From Polaribacter sp. (lineage in GTDB: Bacteria > Bacteroidota > Bacteroidia > Flavobacteriales > Flavobacteriaceae), in the NCBI GenBank assembly GCA_030731695.1, contig JANQTK010000079.1, forward strand, positions 1-6,361: DNA of 6,361 bases, in the 5' to 3' direction. The notes below the pieces were generated by a model. It did not search any database. It worked only from the letters and a program-made list of their open reading frames with translations, and had not been told where the DNA came from. Positions 1 to 6,130 of this stretch are shown piece by piece; the first letter of the stretch is position 1; each line of letters begins with the position of its first letter. The position numbers and the translations under genes were made by a program.

Positions 1-2205
1 TAAAATTTCATTAAAAACTTTGCTAGGTCTCATAGCAATAGTTGCCAAATCTTCATTTGGTTTATAATATCCTCCAATATTTACAGAATTTCCTTGAATA
101 TTATTTAATTCCAAAATGATTTGTTCTTCATTTTCTCTCATCAATTTTGCAATCGATGAAAACTCAGCTTTCAAGTCACCGTCTTTAGTTTGTTTTGCCA
201 AAGCTTCTGCCCAATACAAAGCCAAATAAAAATGCGAACCTCTAATATCTAATTCACCAACTTCTCTTGAAGGAGATTTGTCATTGTCTAAAAACACATC
301 TGTAGCTTCGTCTAAAGTTTCAGCTAAAATTAATGCTTTTGGATTGTTATTGGTGATGCTTAAATGTTCTAATGAAACAGCTAAGGCTAAAAATTCACCC
401 AAAGAATCCCAACGTAAATGATTTTCCTCTAAAAATTGCTCAACGTGTTTTGGAGCTGAACCACCAGCACCAGTTTCAAACAATCCTCCACCATTCATTA
501 ATGGAACAATTGAAAGCATTTTTGCAGAAGTTCCTACTTCTAAAATTGGAAATAAATCCGTTAAATAATCACGCAATACATTTCCAGAAACAGAAATAGT
601 ATCTAGACCTTTTACCAATCTTTCTAAAGTGAAATTTGTTGCTTCAAAAGGAGGTAAGATTCTGATATCTAATCCTGTAGTGTTATGATTTTGTAAATAT
701 ATTTCAACTTTTTTGATGATTTCTGCATCATGAGCTCTGTTTTTATCCAACCAAAAAACAGCGGGAGTTTCAGATAATCTTGCTCTTGTTACGGCTAATT
801 TTACCCAATCTTGAATTGGTAAATCTTTGGTTTGACACATTCTCCAAATGTCACCTTTTTCAACAGTGTGTTCTATTAAAAGGGTATTATTTTCATCTAA
901 AACTTGTACTTTTCCGTCAGCTGAAATTTCGAAAGTTTTATCATGAGAACCATATTCTTCAGCTTGTTGAGCCATTAAGCCAACATTAGGAACAGTTCCC
1001 ATAGTTGTAGGATCTAATGCACCATTTTTTTTGCAAAAATCAATAGTTGCAGTATAAATTCCAGCATAAGAACTATCAGGAATGATTGCTTTTGTATCTT
1101 GAAGTTTTCCTTCTTTGTTATACATTTTTCCAGAAGTTCTTATCATTGCAGGCATTGAAGCATCAATAATGATATCAGAAGGAACATGTAAATTGGTGAT
1201 TCCTTTATCAGAATTTACCATAGCAACTGCAGCATTTTGATTGAAAATAGTTTCAATATCCCCTAAAATTGTTGATTTTTCAGTAGTTGAAAGTTGATCA
1301 AGACTTGCTAATAGCTGTCCAAAACCATTGTTAGCGTTAACGCCAATTTTATCAAAAGTTTGTCCATGTTTTTCGAACAATTCTTTAAAGTATGTTTTTA
1401 CAATATGTCCAAAAATGATTGGGTCAGAAACCTTCATCATGGTTGCTTTCATATGAAAAGACAATAACAATCCTTGTTTTTTTGCATCCGAAATTTCACT
1501 TTCTAAAAATTCAAGCAACAATTTTTTACTCATTACAGTTGCATCAATAATTTCTCCTTTTAGTAAAGAAAGTTCTTTTCTTAAAGGAGTTTTTGTTCCG
1601 TCATTTGCTGTATGAATTATTTTGATAGTTGTTGGATTTGCAACAGTTACTGATTTTTCATTATTGAAAAAATCACCTTTTTTCATGGTAGCAACTTTTG
1701 TTTTTGAATCGGAAGTCCAAGCTCCCATTGAATGTGGATTTTTGCGGGCGTAATTTTTAATGGCTTTTGGAGCTCTTCTGTCAGAGTTTCCTTCACGCAA
1801 AACAGGATTTACTGCAGATCCTTTTACTTTATTGTACAATGCTAAAACAGCCTTATCTTCATCAGTTTTTACTTCATCTGGATAATTGGGCAATGCATAT
1901 CCTAATTTTTGTAACTCAGTAATTGCTTCTTTTAATTGAGGAACTGAAGCGCTAATATTTGGTAATTTTATAATGTTTGCTTCTGGTTTTGTAGCTAAAT
2001 CACCCAAAAAAGACAATGCATCTTCCACTTTTTGCTCTTCAGTCAAGTACTCAGCAAAATTTGCTAAAATTCTACCAGCCAATGAAATATCTTTTGTTTC
2101 AATTTCTATTCCCGAAGATTTTGTAAATGCTTGAACAATTGGTAAAAAAGAACGAGTTGCCAAAGCAGGAGCTTCATCGGTTTTGGTGTAAATAATTTTA
2201 GCCAT
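1..2205 (-). CDS. icd: Monomeric NADP-dependent isocitrate dehydrogenase, 3' end cut by the window
   Basis: This enzyme converts isocitrate and NADP+ to 2-oxoglutarate, CO2 and NADPH in the cytoplasmic TCA cycle. I translated 735 uninterrupted codons from the ATG at 2205 (start MAKIIYTKTDEAP); the frame is still open at base 1, ending VFNEIL. Family members have about 740 residues, so only a few are missing. It is the monomeric (IDH-II) type, unrelated in sequence to the dimeric E. coli Icd. Residues I recall as ligands in the Azotobacter vinelandii enzyme are present at a constant offset of two: S130, N133, R137 and R143 in GSAVNPVLREGNSDRR, K253 in FHMKATMMK, D348 in VPSDIIIDAS, Y418 in QQAEEY, and D546 and D550 in LRDYLTDL. 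The later blocks NGGGLFETGAGGSAPKH and IRGSHFYLALYWAEALA are also typical. No Shine-Dalgarno precedes the start, as usual in Bacteroidota. The gene is apparently transcribed alone from its own promoter. Identification is very secure. Confidence 0.97.
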   Translation of the reverse strand, partial: MAKIIYTKTDEAPALATRSFLPIVQAFTKSSGIEIETKDISLAGRILANFAEYLTEEQKVEDALSFLGDLATKPEANIIKLPNISASVPQLKEAITELQKLGYALPNYPDEVKTDEDKAVLALYNKVKGSAVNPVLREGNSDRRAPKAIKNYARKNPHSMGAWTSDSKTKVATMKKGDFFNNEKSVTVANPTTIKIIHTANDGTKTPLRKELSLLKGEIIDATVMSKKLLLEFLESEISDAKKQGLLLSFHMKATMMKVSDPIIFGHIVKTYFKELFEKHGQTFDKIGVNANNGFGQLLASLDQLSTTEKSTILGDIETIFNQNAAVAMVNSDKGITNLHVPSDIIIDASMPAMIRTSGKMYNKEGKLQDTKAIIPDSSYAGIYTATIDFCKKNGALDPTTMGTVPNVGLMAQQAEEYGSHDKTFEISADGKVQVLDENNTLLIEHTVEKGDIWRMCQTKDLPIQDWVKLAVTRARLSETPAVFWLDKNRAHDAEIIKKVEIYLQNHNTTGLDIRILPPFEATNFTLERLVKGLDTISVSGNVLRDYLTDLFPILEVGTSAKMLSIVPLMNGGGLFETGAGGSAPKHVEQFLEENHLRWDSLGEFLALAVSLEHLSITNNNPKALILAETLDEATDVFLDNDKSPSREVGELDIRGSHFYLALYWAEALAKQTKDGDLKAEFSSIAKLMRENEEQIILELNNIQGNSVNIGGYYKPNEDLATIAMRPSKVFNEIL

Positions 2206-2267
2206 TATGGATTGGTTTATAAAAGTGTACTACTTAAAATTAAAAATGATTGATTTTGCTAATGATT

Positions 2268-2284
2268 TTAGCGGTGCAAATTTA
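2268..2284 (-). promoter_or_regulatory. Candidate icd promoter, -7 box of Bacteroidota type
   Basis: On the minus strand bases 2284-2277 read TAAATTTG, matching the Bacteroidota -7 consensus TAnnTTTG, followed directly by CACCGCTAA. Transcription would start near 2270 and give an untranslated leader of about 65 bases before the icd ATG at 2205. I see no clear TTG at the expected -33 distance. The same block, TTTGCA(A)CCGCTAA, occurs before rplS, which supports both as real promoters. This is inferred from motif and position only. Confidence 0.5.
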
Positions 2285-2387
2285 AGAATTTACAACGACA
2301 TTATTATTGTTATAAACCTACAATTTTCGTTAAAATGGTGAGAATAATTTAAAAAAAACAACTTTTTTAAATATGTTTAAAATACAA

Positions 2388-2419
2388 AAGCCATATCATT
2401 ACTAATAATGATATGGCTT
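2388..2419 (-). terminator. Strong terminator-like hairpin with no gene assigned to it
   Basis: Bases 2388-2401 (aagccatatcatta) pair perfectly with 2406-2419, giving a 14-bp stem with a 4-base loop (ctaa). On the minus strand the stem is followed by TTTTGTATTTT, a fair U-rich tract; on the plus strand the following bases are CTTGAAAT, so termination of leftward transcripts is the better reading. It lies about 100 bases upstream of the icd promoter motif and about 470 bases beyond the rplS terminator, so neither neighbour explains it. It may shield icd from read-through or end an unannotated transcript. Confidence 0.6.
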
Positions 2420-2462
2420 CTTGAAATAGTCTTTTACACTGCGTTGTATTGCTACTTTGCAA

Positions 2463-2501
2463 ATGAAAGTTTCCTTTCATATTTCTTTATTGAAAAGAAA
2501 T
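2463..2501. repeat. Two adjacent small hairpins
   Basis: Bases 2463-2469 (atgaaag) pair with 2474-2480 (ctttcat) around a 4-base loop. Directly next to them, 2481-2488 (atttcttt) pair with 2494-2501 (aaagaaat) around a 5-base loop. Each stem is short and AT-rich, but two perfect inverted repeats back to back are less expected than one. They could be stems of a small RNA that ends at the hairpin at 2388-2419. Confidence 0.4.
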
Positions 2502-2570
2502 TATAGTTTACTATTTCTGTTTTGAAACATCATTTTAATTTTCCTTTCTCTAAAAAGAAATTTTTAGTTT
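2470..2570. repeat. Imperfect direct repeat pair, about 70-base period
   Basis: The word tttcctttc occurs at 2470-2478 and again at 2540-2548. In both copies it is followed by aaaagaaatt (2493-2502 and 2553-2562) and then by a tagttt ending (2504-2509 and 2565-2570). The first copy carries about ten additional bases between the two words. A further ten-base word, aaacatcatt, occurs at 2525-2534 and 2661-2670. The arrangement suggests local duplication followed by drift, though low complexity makes chance similarity possible. Confidence 0.35.
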
Positions 2571-2580
2571 TGATGTTTCA
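2523..2580. repeat. 58-base unit bounded by 10-bp perfect inverted repeats
   Basis: Bases 2523-2532 (tgaaacatca) are the exact reverse complement of 2571-2580 (tgatgtttca). The 38 bases between contain one copy of the tttcctttc/aaaagaaatt repeat, which can itself form a short inner stem (tttct with agaaa). The unit could be one long hairpin in an RNA or a small palindromic interspersed element. No target-site duplication is obvious. Other copies in the genome would decide between these, and they cannot be seen from here. Confidence 0.4.
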
Positions 2581-2669
2581 GTTTGTTGTTTTTCCTGATT
2601 CAATTTTACATTTTGATAATTACACAATAAACTGACTTTTAATCGATTGTTTTTTAAAACAAACATCAT
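2550..2669 (-). CDS. Possible 39-residue small protein, unrecognised
   Basis: A frame from ATG 2669 (second ATG at 2666) to TAG 2552-2550 encodes MMFVLKNNRLKVSLLCNYQN followed by VKLNQEKQQTETSKLKISF. It is basic and polar, with no signal peptide or membrane segment. The frame is open upstream as far as a TAG at 2714-2712, so a TTG at 2711 is a less likely start. I recognise no family. It lies wholly in the repeat-containing gap, its 3' end overlaps the 58-base inverted-repeat unit, and its start has no clear translation signal. It may be only a chance frame in AT-rich DNA, and I list it mainly because a terminator-like hairpin lies downstream. Confidence 0.15.
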   Translation of the reverse strand: MMFVLKNNRLKVSLLCNYQNVKLNQEKQQTETSKLKISF

Positions 2670-2866
2670 TGTACTAAAATTAGTGTTGTAATCTTGAAAA
2701 ATTCCAAACAACTATATAAAGAACGTTGCTTTATAATTTACTAGTATTTCAATTTATTCAAATGAATAGTTAAAATTACTTTGTAAATGATGAGGTAAAA
2801 TTACAACTGATTTTGAGTTTTACAATTTTTTTAATCAATTAATAATCAACAAGATATTAACCAAGG

Positions 2867-2886
2867 TTATGAACAATTGTTCATAA
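2867..2886. promoter_or_regulatory. 20-bp perfect palindrome, operator-like
   Basis: The sequence ttatgaacaattgttcataa is its own reverse complement over all 20 bases. It contains the core GAAC-N4-GTTC. It directly abuts the left side of the rplS terminator (sharing one A). A perfect two-fold site of this length is typical of a homodimeric DNA-binding regulator. It has no spacer loop, so it is a poor RNA hairpin. It would be well placed to control a leftward transcript in 2420-2860. The regulator is unknown. Confidence 0.45.
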
Positions 2887-2917
2887 AAAAAGCGTTGTAT
2901 TTTTACAACGCTTTTTT
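2886..2917 (-). terminator. Rho-independent terminator of rplS
   Basis: Bases 2886-2899 (aaaaaagcgttgta) pair with 2904-2917 around a tttt loop: a perfect 14-bp stem with a GC-containing core and A/T flanks, so it can work in either direction. It begins 21 bases after the rplS stop codon, which makes it the natural end of the rplS transcript. Confidence 0.9.
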
Positions 2918-2938
2918 AAAATTTTATAAGAAGAGATA

Positions 2939-3289
2939 TTATCTTCTTTTTTCAACAATTCTTGCTTTTTTACCAGTAAGATCTCTGAAGTAGAAAATAC
3001 GTGCTCTACGAACTTTTCCTTTTTTGTTTACTTCAATTTTTTGAATTGATGGTAAGTTTACTGGAAAAATTCTTTCAACACCTACAGTTCCAGACATTTT
3101 TCTGATAGTAAATGTTTCAGAAGCTCCTGAACCTCTTTTTTGGATTACAACACCTCTAAAAAACTGAGTACGTGTTTTTGCACCCTCTTTAATTTCGTAA
3201 TAAACAGTGATAGTATCACCAGCAGCAAAATCTGCAAATTCTTTTTTTGTTACAAATTCGTCTTGAACAAATTTTATTAAAGATTCCAT
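2939..3289 (-). CDS. rplS: Large ribosomal subunit protein bL19
   Basis: bL19 is a structural protein of the 50S subunit, located near the interface with the 30S subunit. The 116-residue product has the usual family length and is complete. Hallmarks are GDTITVYY at 24-31, the RGVVIQ strand at 45-50, TFTIRK at 59-64, GVERIFP at 70-76, and the basic C-terminal block from G91 to I111 (GKVRRARIFYFRDLTGKKAR). The ATG at 3289 gives the expected N-terminus MESLIKFVQDEF; no Shine-Dalgarno precedes it. Many bacteria have rplS directly after trmD, but here a glycosyltransferase gene separates them by about 1.5 kb. A promoter motif and a possible structured leader upstream, with a strong terminator downstream, suggest that rplS can be transcribed alone. 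Confidence 0.98.
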   Translation of the reverse strand: MESLIKFVQDEFVTKKEFADFAAGDTITVYYEIKEGAKTRTQFFRGVVIQKRGSGASETFTIRKMSGTVGVERIFPVNLPSIQKIEVNKKGKVRRARIFYFRDLTGKKARIVEKRR

Positions 3290-3350
3290 ATCTTAAATTT
3301 TATAATTTTCTAAAACAACATTCACGATTCTCGTCAGAGGTTAAATTAGC
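3290..3350 (-). promoter_or_regulatory. Possible structured mRNA leader of rplS
   Basis: The expected 5' untranslated region of about 60 bases can fold. In plus-strand coordinates, 3343-3348 (aaatta) can pair with 3303-3308 (taattt), GTT/AAC can extend this stem (3340-3342 with 3314-3316), and an apical stem pairs 3331-3334 (tcgt) with 3324-3327 (acga) around a 3-base loop. Ribosomal protein genes often control their own translation through such leaders, and I recall that a bL19 leader family has been described from Flavobacteria. I cannot align this sequence to it here, so the match is an inference. Confidence 0.4.
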
Positions 3351-3363
3351 GGTTGCAAATCTA
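3346..3363 (-). promoter_or_regulatory. Candidate rplS promoter, -7 box of Bacteroidota type
   Basis: On the minus strand 3363-3356 read TAGATTTG, fitting TAnnTTTG, followed by CAACCGCTAA. The box lies between the stop of the glycosyltransferase gene (3394) and the rplS ATG (3289), giving a leader of roughly 60 bases. The expected -33 TTG is not evident; the region is an A/T run. The close likeness to the motif before icd supports it. Confidence 0.55.
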
Positions 3364-3393
3364 CTAATATTTTTTAGCTTCTTAAAATTAAAT

Positions 3394-4875
3394 TTAATTA
3401 TTTTTTGCTTGATAATTTTCGCAGTAAAAAACCCAAAACTTACGAACTTCTTTTCCGTGTTTTTTGATGATAATTGGTTGGATTTCAGTTACTTTTTCGA
3501 AATAATATTTTAATTCTGGATTAAAATCACCTTTCATTTGATGATCTTTAAATCCTTTGTCAGAATCAATAAAAATGGCATTTTTACCTTTTAAATTTGA
3601 TAAATCATCGCCTAAATAATCAAAATGCAAAGCTGGCATGCCAATAATATTTTGTGCATATACTTTTTGATTCATATAAAAGTTTAAACAAGCACTTGTT
3701 TTATAATTATCATCAGAAAAAACAAAAGTATTTGGATATTTTTCTTGCAAATTTTCAGTTTCAATTGCCAATTCGTTCCAACCAATCCAAGTATCATCAC
3801 TTTTTATTGGAAATACATAAAAAAGTATTTGAACCAACACCAACAGATGAAAAACTACTGAAAATACAATTTGAGTTTTTACTAATTTGTTGCTTATAAA
3901 CATGCCTGCCAAAATAATTCCTGTGATGTAAGAAGGCATCATCCAATTTAATTTTACCCAGTAAATTGGAGTTATAGAGAAAAATCCAACAAAAGTTGGG
4001 ATGAAAAAAGCCAATAAAAACAAGGTTTTCGCTTGTGGAATTTTAAATTTTAAAAGGGCTCTTTTGATGTATTTGTATGTAAATGTGATAATAACTAAAA
4101 ATAAAATTGGCAATAACAACAATAGTTGATGCGCAATTGCTCCGAAAAAATTAGTAGGTGAAATTTTAAATTCTGAAATAGAAGTTGTTCTTTCTGAAGA
4201 TTGAAAAGTAAAAGAAGCAAAATCATTTTGGTAGTTCCACCAAAAAACAGGAAACATTACAATTATTGAAATGATTAAGGATAACCAAACCCAAGGAGAA
4301 ATCAATAATTTTCTGTGTTTGTTTGAAAAAATCAGAAATAGAATTAAGCCAATTTGTAATAAAAGTGCAGTGTATTTGCTATTAAAAGCCAATCCCATAG
4401 CAATTCCACCAAAAATCCAAAACCATTTTTTGTCTTCAAAAATTGCTTTGTACAAACAAATTAAACTGAGTGTCCAAAATAATAAAAGCGGCACATCAGG
4501 AGTTGAATTGAAAGATAAAATGGAAATAAATAAGGTTGTTGTGATTAAAATAAGCGCTCTTTCTACCTTTTTTTTAGATAAAAAATAAGAAGCTAATTTA
4601 TAAAATGATGCAATTGTTAAAGTAGTAATTGTAAAATCAGCAAGTTTGATCACAAAAACAGATTTTCCAAAAAGCTCTGAGAAAAATCGTAAAATGTAGC
4701 CAATCATACCTGGATGATCAAAATAGGAAAGTGATAAGTTTTGACCGTATAAATAATAATAAGCATCTTGAGGCATTAAGCCCATAAAAGGCAAGACTAA
4801 AAATCTAAAAAGTTGAAATCCTAAAACCCAAGAAAAGGCCTTATTTTTTGCGATAAGAGAAGTCAATTTATTCAT
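3394..4875 (-). CDS. Multi-span membrane glycosyltransferase, ArnT/PMT (PMT_2) type
   Basis: This is an integral membrane sugar transferase of the dolichyl-phosphate-mannose mannosyltransferase/ArnT superfamily (GT-C fold), which moves a sugar from a polyprenyl-phosphate carrier to a lipid, glycan or protein on the outer face of the inner membrane. Donor and acceptor cannot be told from sequence. Counting from ATG 4875 (493 residues), QDAYYY at 36-41 carries the likely catalytic D37 of the first outer loop, followed by YFDHP at 51-55, STPDVPLLLFW at 124-134 and SKYTA at 166-170. About eleven hydrophobic segments span residues 15-355; the last 130 or so form a soluble C-terminal part. The frame can extend to a TTG at 4881, but ATG 4875 gives a compact 8-base overlap with the trmD stop (ATGAATAA), suggesting translational coupling. 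No lipid-carrier glycosyltransferase gene lies nearby. The superfamily is secure; the specific role is not. Confidence 0.88.
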   Translation of the reverse strand: MNKLTSLIAKNKAFSWVLGFQLFRFLVLPFMGLMPQDAYYYLYGQNLSLSYFDHPGMIGYILRFFSELFGKSVFVIKLADFTITTLTIASFYKLASYFLSKKKVERALILITTTLFISILSFNSTPDVPLLLFWTLSLICLYKAIFEDKKWFWIFGGIAMGLAFNSKYTALLLQIGLILFLIFSNKHRKLLISPWVWLSLIISIIVMFPVFWWNYQNDFASFTFQSSERTTSISEFKISPTNFFGAIAHQLLLLLPILFLVIITFTYKYIKRALLKFKIPQAKTLFLLAFFIPTFVGFFSITPIYWVKLNWMMPSYITGIILAGMFISNKLVKTQIVFSVVFHLLVLVQILFYVFPIKSDDTWIGWNELAIETENLQEKYPNTFVFSDDNYKTSACLNFYMNQKVYAQNIIGMPALHFDYLGDDLSNLKGKNAIFIDSDKGFKDHQMKGDFNPELKYYFEKVTEIQPIIIKKHGKEVRKFWVFYCENYQAKNN

Positions 4876-5548
4876 TATCAATTAAATCTGGTCTAATTTT
4901 TTGAGTTCTTTCAAACGCTTTTTCCATTCTCCAATCATCAATTTTAGGAAAATTTCCCGATAATAAAATTTCTGGAACTTTCATTCCTTCAAATTCAGCA
5001 GGTCTTGTATACACTGGAGGTGATAATAAATTGTCTTGAAAAGAATCCGTTAAAGCGGATTGTTCATCGCCAATTGCACCTGGAATTAAACGCACAACAG
5101 CATCAACTAAAACTGCTGCAGCTAATTCTCCTCCTGTAATTACATAATCGCCAATTGAAATTTCTTTTGTAATGTATTTATCTCTAATTCGCTGATCTAC
5201 ACCTTTATAGTGGCCAGCTAAAATGAGAATATTTTCTTTCAAAGAAAGTGAATTTGCGGTAGATTGATTCAGAACTTTTGCATCTGGAGTCATGTAAATT
5301 ATTTCATCATACATCCTTTCTGATTGTAATTTTTTAATGCAATTTACAATAGGCTCTAACATTAAAATCATTCCTGCTCCACCACCAAATTGAGTGTCGT
5401 CAATTTGTTTGTATTTCCCTAAACCATATTCGCGCAAATCATGAACCACAATTTCTGCAATACCACTTTGTTGTGCTCTTTTGACAATTGAATGATTGAA
5501 AGGACTTTCAAGTAGATTTGGTGCTGCTGAAATAATGTCTATACGCAT
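4868..5548 (-). CDS. trmD: tRNA (guanine37-N1)-methyltransferase TrmD
   Basis: TrmD uses S-adenosylmethionine to methylate N1 of G37 next to the anticodon, which prevents +1 frameshifting. The 226-residue product is complete and of normal length for the Bacteroidota form. SPOUT-family landmarks are DDTQFGGGAGMILMLEPI from D50, AGHYKGVDQR at 111-120 in the cofactor-binding knot, SIGDYVITGGELAA at 131-144, and LTDSFQDNLLSPPVYTRPAE from L166. R153 and D168 match the E. coli residues R154 and D169, the latter being the proposed catalytic base. The knot motif reads AGHYKG where most other bacteria have CGRYEG; I take this as lineage variation. It starts 25 bases after the thioesterase stop with no promoter visible between, and its end overlaps the glycosyltransferase start. 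rpsP and rimM, common neighbours elsewhere, are absent from this window. Confidence 0.98.
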   Translation of the reverse strand: MRIDIISAAPNLLESPFNHSIVKRAQQSGIAEIVVHDLREYGLGKYKQIDDTQFGGGAGMILMLEPIVNCIKKLQSERMYDEIIYMTPDAKVLNQSTANSLSLKENILILAGHYKGVDQRIRDKYITKEISIGDYVITGGELAAAVLVDAVVRLIPGAIGDEQSALTDSFQDNLLSPPVYTRPAEFEGMKVPEILLSGNFPKIDDWRMEKAFERTQKIRPDLIDNE

Positions 5549-5573
5549 TTTTAAAAATGTAGTTTTTTTGAAT

Positions 5574-6122
5574 TTAATTTTCTAGTTCAATTTTTGAATT
5601 ACTTCCTTCAAAAAAATGTAAATAATCATCAATTTTAAAAGTGTTTCTATCAAATCGTGAAGTTCTGTTTTTACCTTCTTCCTGGCGAACAATACTTCGT
5701 GCAAAGCGTCTAATTTCTGCTTTTGTTGTTAAAATGATTCCTGGAACAGGTGTGCTTTTTCCGTCTTTGTCTTTGGCAACCATTGTAAAATAGGAGGAAT
5801 TACAATGTTTGGTTTCGCCAGTTCTTATGTTTTCAGAATCAACTCGTAAACCAATTACCATTGAAGTTCTTCCTGTATAATTTACAGATGCTTTTAAAGT
5901 AACCAATTCACCAACTTCAATAGGATTTACAAAATCTACTTTGTTTACAGAAGCAGTTACGCAATATTGTGCTGAGTGTTTTGAGGCGCAAGCGAAGGCA
6001 ATTTGATCCATCAAATTTAAAATATGACCTCCATGAATTTTTCCATTAAAATTGGAATTTGATGGTAACATTAGCTGAGTAATAGTGATTTGCGATTCAC
6101 TAACTTTTTTAAATAAATTCAT
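5574..6122 (-). CDS. Hotdog-fold acyl-CoA thioesterase, YciA/ACOT7 family
   Basis: It hydrolyses acyl-CoA thioesters to free acid and CoA in the cytoplasm; the acyl chain preference cannot be predicted. The 182-residue protein is one complete hotdog domain (about residues 10-125) with a polar, charged tail. The family signature is NFNGKIHGGHILNLMDQIAF, running from N24 through G31-G32 on the central helix to D39. N24 and D39 correspond to the Asn and Asp proposed as catalytic in this family. The stretch GRTSMVIGLRVDSENIRTGE at 84-103 is the second conserved block. ATG 6122 is the natural start: it is 8 bases from the stop of the upstream gene and begins MNLFKKVSESQITITQLMLP as expected. It sits in the same run as trmD, but no functional link is known to me. 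Confidence 0.92.
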   Translation of the reverse strand: MNLFKKVSESQITITQLMLPSNSNFNGKIHGGHILNLMDQIAFACASKHSAQYCVTASVNKVDFVNPIEVGELVTLKASVNYTGRTSMVIGLRVDSENIRTGETKHCNSSYFTMVAKDKDGKSTPVPGIILTTKAEIRRFARSIVRQEEGKNRTSRFDRNTFKIDDYLHFFEGSNSKIELEN

Positions 6123-6130
6123 AAAACGGG

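Larger units (their letters stand above)
2206..2938. other. 733-base intergenic region without a convincing gene
   Basis: This stretch lies between the icd start and the rplS stop. From 2206 to about 2345 it holds the icd leader and promoter. At 2349-2370 there is an A/T-only hairpin (8-bp stem, 6-base loop) that is probably compositional. At 2388-2419 there is a strong hairpin. At 2463-2580 there is a cluster of short hairpins and repeats. At 2550-2669 there is a weak small frame. At 2771-2804 a 9-base sequence, taaaattac, occurs twice 25 bases apart. At 2867-2886 there is a perfect palindrome and at 2886-2917 the rplS terminator. I found no tRNA cloverleaf or rRNA segment, and no known RNA family that I recognise. 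Confidence 0.8.

Noticed and set aside
372..989. Plus-strand open frames at 372-599 and 780-989.
   Set aside because: They are antisense to the intact isocitrate dehydrogenase, whose conserved ligand residues fix the true frame; their products resemble no family.
1..2205. Frameshift or decay of the isocitrate dehydrogenase gene.
   Set aside because: I translated it through 735 codons without a stop; all recognised motifs are in one frame at a constant offset from the reference numbering. Only the window edge truncates it.
2463..2580. CRISPR array.
   Set aside because: The repeats are few, imperfect and unevenly spaced, with no constant repeat-spacer unit and no cas gene nearby.
2776..2784. 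Plus-strand promoter around tactttg.
   Set aside because: The spacing is one base short of TAnnTTTG, no TTG lies at the -33 distance, and no plus-strand gene follows.
2867..2886. A definite LexA (SOS) box.
   Set aside because: The GAAC-N4-GTTC core fits the Firmicutes rule, but no SOS gene is next to it and Bacteroidota LexA specificity is not known to match; it is kept only as an operator-like palindrome.
3247..4588. Plus-strand open frames at 3247-3513, 3654-3899 and 4271-4588.
   Set aside because: They lie opposite rplS and the membrane glycosyltransferase. Their products show no family motif and are expected by-products of AT-rich coding DNA.
4868..4881. TTG at 4881 as start of the glycosyltransferase.
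   Set aside because: It adds only two residues; the ATG at 4875 is a standard start and gives a compact overlap with the trmD stop.
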